Source: Halanaerobium polyolivorans
Lineage (GTDB): Bacteria > Bacillota > Halanaerobiia > Halanaerobiales > Halanaerobiaceae
Reading direction: 5' to 3'
Assembly (NCBI RefSeq): GCF_020711195.1
Contig: NZ_JAJFAT010000006.1
Location: forward strand, 1 to 64,000
Length of the DNA: 64,000 bases
Made by a program: the position numbers and the translations under genes. Shown piece after piece: positions 62,076 to 64,000 of this stretch. Positions within the stretch are counted from its first letter, which is position 1. Every line of letters begins with the position of its first letter. The notes under the pieces were generated by a model. It had not been told where the DNA came from and made no database searches. It saw only the letters and a program-made list of their open reading frames with translations.

Positions 62076-63617
62076 TTAAATTAGATCTTCTGCTTTTTTA
62101 CCAAAGATATTAACTATTAGATAAAGCACTATTAATCCTACTGGCAGCAGATAAAAAGCAGAGATACCGAATCCTGCCGGTAAAAAGCCGAATAAAGCAG
62201 CTACAATACCAACAGTAAGGGCATAAGGCATCTGAGTCCTTACATGGTCCATATGGTCTACTGCAGAGGCTGTAGAGGACATAATAGTTGTGTCAGAGAT
62301 AGGTGAACAGTGATCTCCCATAACTGCAGCTGTTAAAACTGCACCGATTGTAGGCAGCATTGGAATAGCTATAGAGTGGGCCAGTGGAATTGCTAAAGGC
62401 ATTACTATAGCAACTGTACCCCAGGAGCTTCCGATTGTGAAAGCAATAAAGGCAGAAAAAGCAAAAATCATAACAGGAACTATTTCTGGGATAATATTAC
62501 CTTCCAGCACTGAAACAAGATAGCTAGCGGTTCCCAGGTCATCAGCTATACTACCTATTGACCAGGCTAAAACAAGGATTAAACAGGCTACAAACATCGA
62601 TTTAGCACCATCTATCCAGCCATCAACTGCTTCTTCTAAGGAAAGGACTTTTTTAGCTAAGGTTAATATTCCAGCAATTAAACTACCACTTACTGCAGCC
62701 CAAAGTAAAACAACACTTGCATCTGCATCACCATAAGCCTGCTGAATTGTAACTCCAGCTTCCATACCACCACCACTATACCAGAGACCGATTAGGGTAA
62801 CTATGATCACCCCAATTATAGGTGCAAAAGAGTTGAAAAAGGTAAAACTTTTACCTTCAGTCTTCTTATATTCTTCAATCTCATCAGAAACCATTGGTGT
62901 AGAACCAGGTCTTAATGTTTCACCTGTAGAACGGGCTCTTTTTTCAGCTTCTAACATTGCTCCATAATCTTTGCCAGTAAAAATGATTATTAAGGCAAAG
63001 GCCAGGGCCAGCAAACTGTAAAAACGATAGGGAATTGTTTGAATAAAGGTTGTATATGCATTTAATTCTACTCCAATTGTATCAAAGCCATCCCTAATTA
63101 CTCCAACCTCAAATGCGATCCAGGTTGAAATAGGCACGATACTGGAAACAGCTGCAGCAGTAAGGTCAACGATAAAAGATAGTTTTTCGCGGGAAATTTT
63201 CATCTTATCTGTAATCGGCCGCATCGTATTACCCACGATAAGAGTATTTGCATAATCATCAAAGAAAATTAAAATTCCCATTAACCAGGTAGCAAATTGT
63301 GTTTTAGCAACTGAATTAGCTCTATCAGCGATATATTCTCCAATTGCCATTATTCCCCCGGATTTATTAATTATTCCGATCATTCCTCCCATGGCAAGCA
63401 AGAATAAGATAATACCTGCATTCCAGGGATCAGCAAGTGATGCTAGAACATAATTATCAAAAGTAGCCATAAAAGCTAAGATTGGATTATATGTATTAAG
63501 AATAAAAGCTCCAGCAAAAACACCTAAAAATAATGATAAGACTACCTGTTTGCTCCACCAGGCTAATACAATTGCTAAAATCGGTGGAAGTAAAGATATA
63601 ATACCATAACTGTCCAT
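62076..63617 (-). CDS. nhaC: NhaC-family Na+/H+ antiporter
   Basis: A 513-residue, about 12-helix transporter of the NhaC group. Core: FFDDYANTLIVGNTMRP (about 118-134), FTIGSSWGTVAIVMPLAIPL in the C-terminal half, and MGDHCSPISDTT, typical of NhaC/MleN. Substrate (Na+/H+, or a coupled organic acid as in MleN) cannot be settled from sequence. Expected in a salt-adapted cell to expel Na+. AGGAGG lies upstream of the ATG. Its leader contains a CCGGC/GCCGG hairpin. Confidence 0.88.
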   Translation of the reverse strand: MDSYGIISLLPPILAIVLAWWSKQVVLSLFLGVFAGAFILNTYNPILAFMATFDNYVLASLADPWNAGIILFLLAMGGMIGIINKSGGIMAIGEYIADRANSVAKTQFATWLMGILIFFDDYANTLIVGNTMRPITDKMKISREKLSFIVDLTAAAVSSIVPISTWIAFEVGVIRDGFDTIGVELNAYTTFIQTIPYRFYSLLALAFALIIIFTGKDYGAMLEAEKRARSTGETLRPGSTPMVSDEIEEYKKTEGKSFTFFNSFAPIIGVIIVTLIGLWYSGGGMEAGVTIQQAYGDADASVVLLWAAVSGSLIAGILTLAKKVLSLEEAVDGWIDGAKSMFVACLILVLAWSIGSIADDLGTASYLVSVLEGNIIPEIVPVMIFAFSAFIAFTIGSSWGTVAIVMPLAIPLAHSIAIPMLPTIGAVLTAAVMGDHCSPISDTTIMSSTASAVDHMDHVRTQMPYALTVGIVAALFGFLPAGFGISAFYLLPVGLIVLYLIVNIFGKKAEDLI

Positions 63618-63665
63618 TTTTAAATAAAACCTCCTTGTTATATTTTTCTATAAACATTAAAATAA

Positions 63666-63681
63666 CCGGCAGTAGAGCCGG
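63666..63681 (-). promoter_or_regulatory. Hairpin in the nhaC leader
   Basis: CCGGC (63666-63670) and GCCGG (63677-63681) form a stem with a six-base loop, transcribed about 20 bases after the start of the nhaC transcript. TTATTTTAAT follows it in the RNA. It may be an attenuator, a ribosome-protecting structure or nothing; it matches no riboswitch that I can name. Confidence 0.4.
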
Positions 63682-63707
63682 AAAAAAGCCAAAATATATT
63701 TGTTTAA

Positions 63708-63736
63708 AGTATATCTCAGCAGCTTAAAACTGTCAA
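63708..63736 (-). promoter_or_regulatory. Consensus sigma-A promoter for nhaC
   Basis: On the minus strand, TTGACA (63736-63731), a 17-base spacer and TATACT (63713-63708). Transcription begins near 63701, leaving a leader of about 85 bases. Confidence 0.85.
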
Positions 63737-63844
63737 GAAAAACATAAATATTCTAGAATTTTGAAAAAAATTACAACTAAAATTTAGTAAATTTCTTTTT
63801 TAAATAAAATACTTGAGGAGGCCAGAAAAAGCAGCAAAGTTTTT

Positions 63845-63874
63845 TGCATTTTTAGGTCAAGATAATATATAATA
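63845..63874 (+). promoter_or_regulatory. Promoter for the patatin-like gene
   Basis: TTGCAT (63845-63850), an 18-base spacer and TATAAT (63869-63874), 31 bases before the ATG. Confidence 0.55.
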
Positions 63875-63905
63875 AATATGTTGACTAAATTTTGAGGTGA
63901 GATAA

Positions 63906-64000
63906 ATGGAAAGTAATAAAGCAAAACTTGGCCTTGCTTTAGGTTCGGGAGGAGCAAGAGGTTTAGCTCATCTTGGTGTCTTAGAAGTTTTTCAAGAGGC
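63906..64000 (+). CDS. Patatin-like phospholipase, N-terminus (partial)
   Basis: The first 31 codons give MESNKAKLGLALGSGGARG, then LAHLGVLEVFQE. The glycine-rich GSGGARG oxyanion motif followed by the helix LAHLGVLE is the start of the RssA/patatin family. The active-site Ser (GxSxG) and Asp lie beyond the window end. GAGGTGA precedes the ATG. Confidence 0.8.
   Translation, partial: MESNKAKLGLALGSGGARGLAHLGVLEVFQE

Noticed and set aside
1-64000. tRNA, rRNA, CRISPR, insertion sequence or prophage
   Set aside because: No cloverleaf, repeat-spacer series, transposase or integrase signature was recognised; gene content is housekeeping throughout.

Overview
The window is a strongly AT-rich, densely packed, almost entirely + strand stretch of housekeeping chromosome from a low-GC Firmicutes-type anaerobe. 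Gene order follows the Bacillus/Clostridium pattern (mraZ-rsmH-ftsL-pbp-mur-fts; ylmE-ylmG-ylmH-divIVA-ileS with a T-box; rqcH-remA-gmk-rpoZ-coaBC-priA-def-fmt-rsmB-rlmN-prpC-prkC-rsgA-rpe-thiN; rpmB-asp23-fakA-recG). Three things point to a diderm, anaerobic, probably halophilic lineage such as the Halanaerobiales: an Lnt homologue next to Lgt and LspA, a flavodiiron oxygen reductase plus PerR, and an NhaC-type antiporter. That assignment is inference. I saw no rRNA, tRNA, CRISPR array, insertion sequence or prophage gene.

Layout. 1-2.4 kb: tail of an unknown gene, a degenerate UbiA-like membrane protein, a peroxidase-like/RNase HI fusion and the convergent PerR gene. 2.4-5.65 kb: trpS-ddl-dinB, closed by two tandem terminators. 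5.8-21.9 kb: the division and cell-wall cluster, led by a four-repeat MraZ operator. 22-28.4 kb: HlyD-like protein, ylmE, yggT, ylmH, divIVA, then a canonical promoter, an Ile T-box leader and ileS. 28.5-36.8 kb: lspA, rluD, fprA, an EF-G paralogue, lnt and (minus strand) rqcH. 36.9-53.2 kb: remA through thiN with lgt, metK and yugP inserted. 53.2-61.2 kb: rpmB (minus), asp23, fakA-fakB, recG, rsmD, coaD, a UbiA-family enzyme and a YccF protein. 61.2-64 kb: a TtcA-like thiolase, nhaC (minus) with a hairpin in its leader, and the start of a patatin-like protein.

How the genes work together. The dcw cluster gives nearly the whole cytoplasmic route from UDP-MurNAc to lipid II (MurC, D, E, F, MraY, MurG, Ddl), with MurE carrying the DNPR signature of meso-diaminopimelate addition. 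It also supplies the septal synthase pair FtsW/PBP and the FtsA-FtsZ scaffold. PrpC/PrkC, whose PASTA repeats sense cell wall, probably regulates division. Lgt, LspA and Lnt form the three-step lipoprotein route, although Lnt has lost parts of its catalytic triad. Def, Fmt, RsmB, RlmN, RsgA, RqcH, TrpS and IleS serve translation.

Most interesting observations: PriA without recognisable Walker A, DEAH or motif VI residues (a likely pseudohelicase), Lnt with E-to-Q and C-to-S changes, a redox-domain/RNase HI fusion convergent with perR, an Asp-less UbiA-like protein, and no sepF in its usual place. Many genes appear to start at TTG; I chose starts by Shine-Dalgarno spacing.
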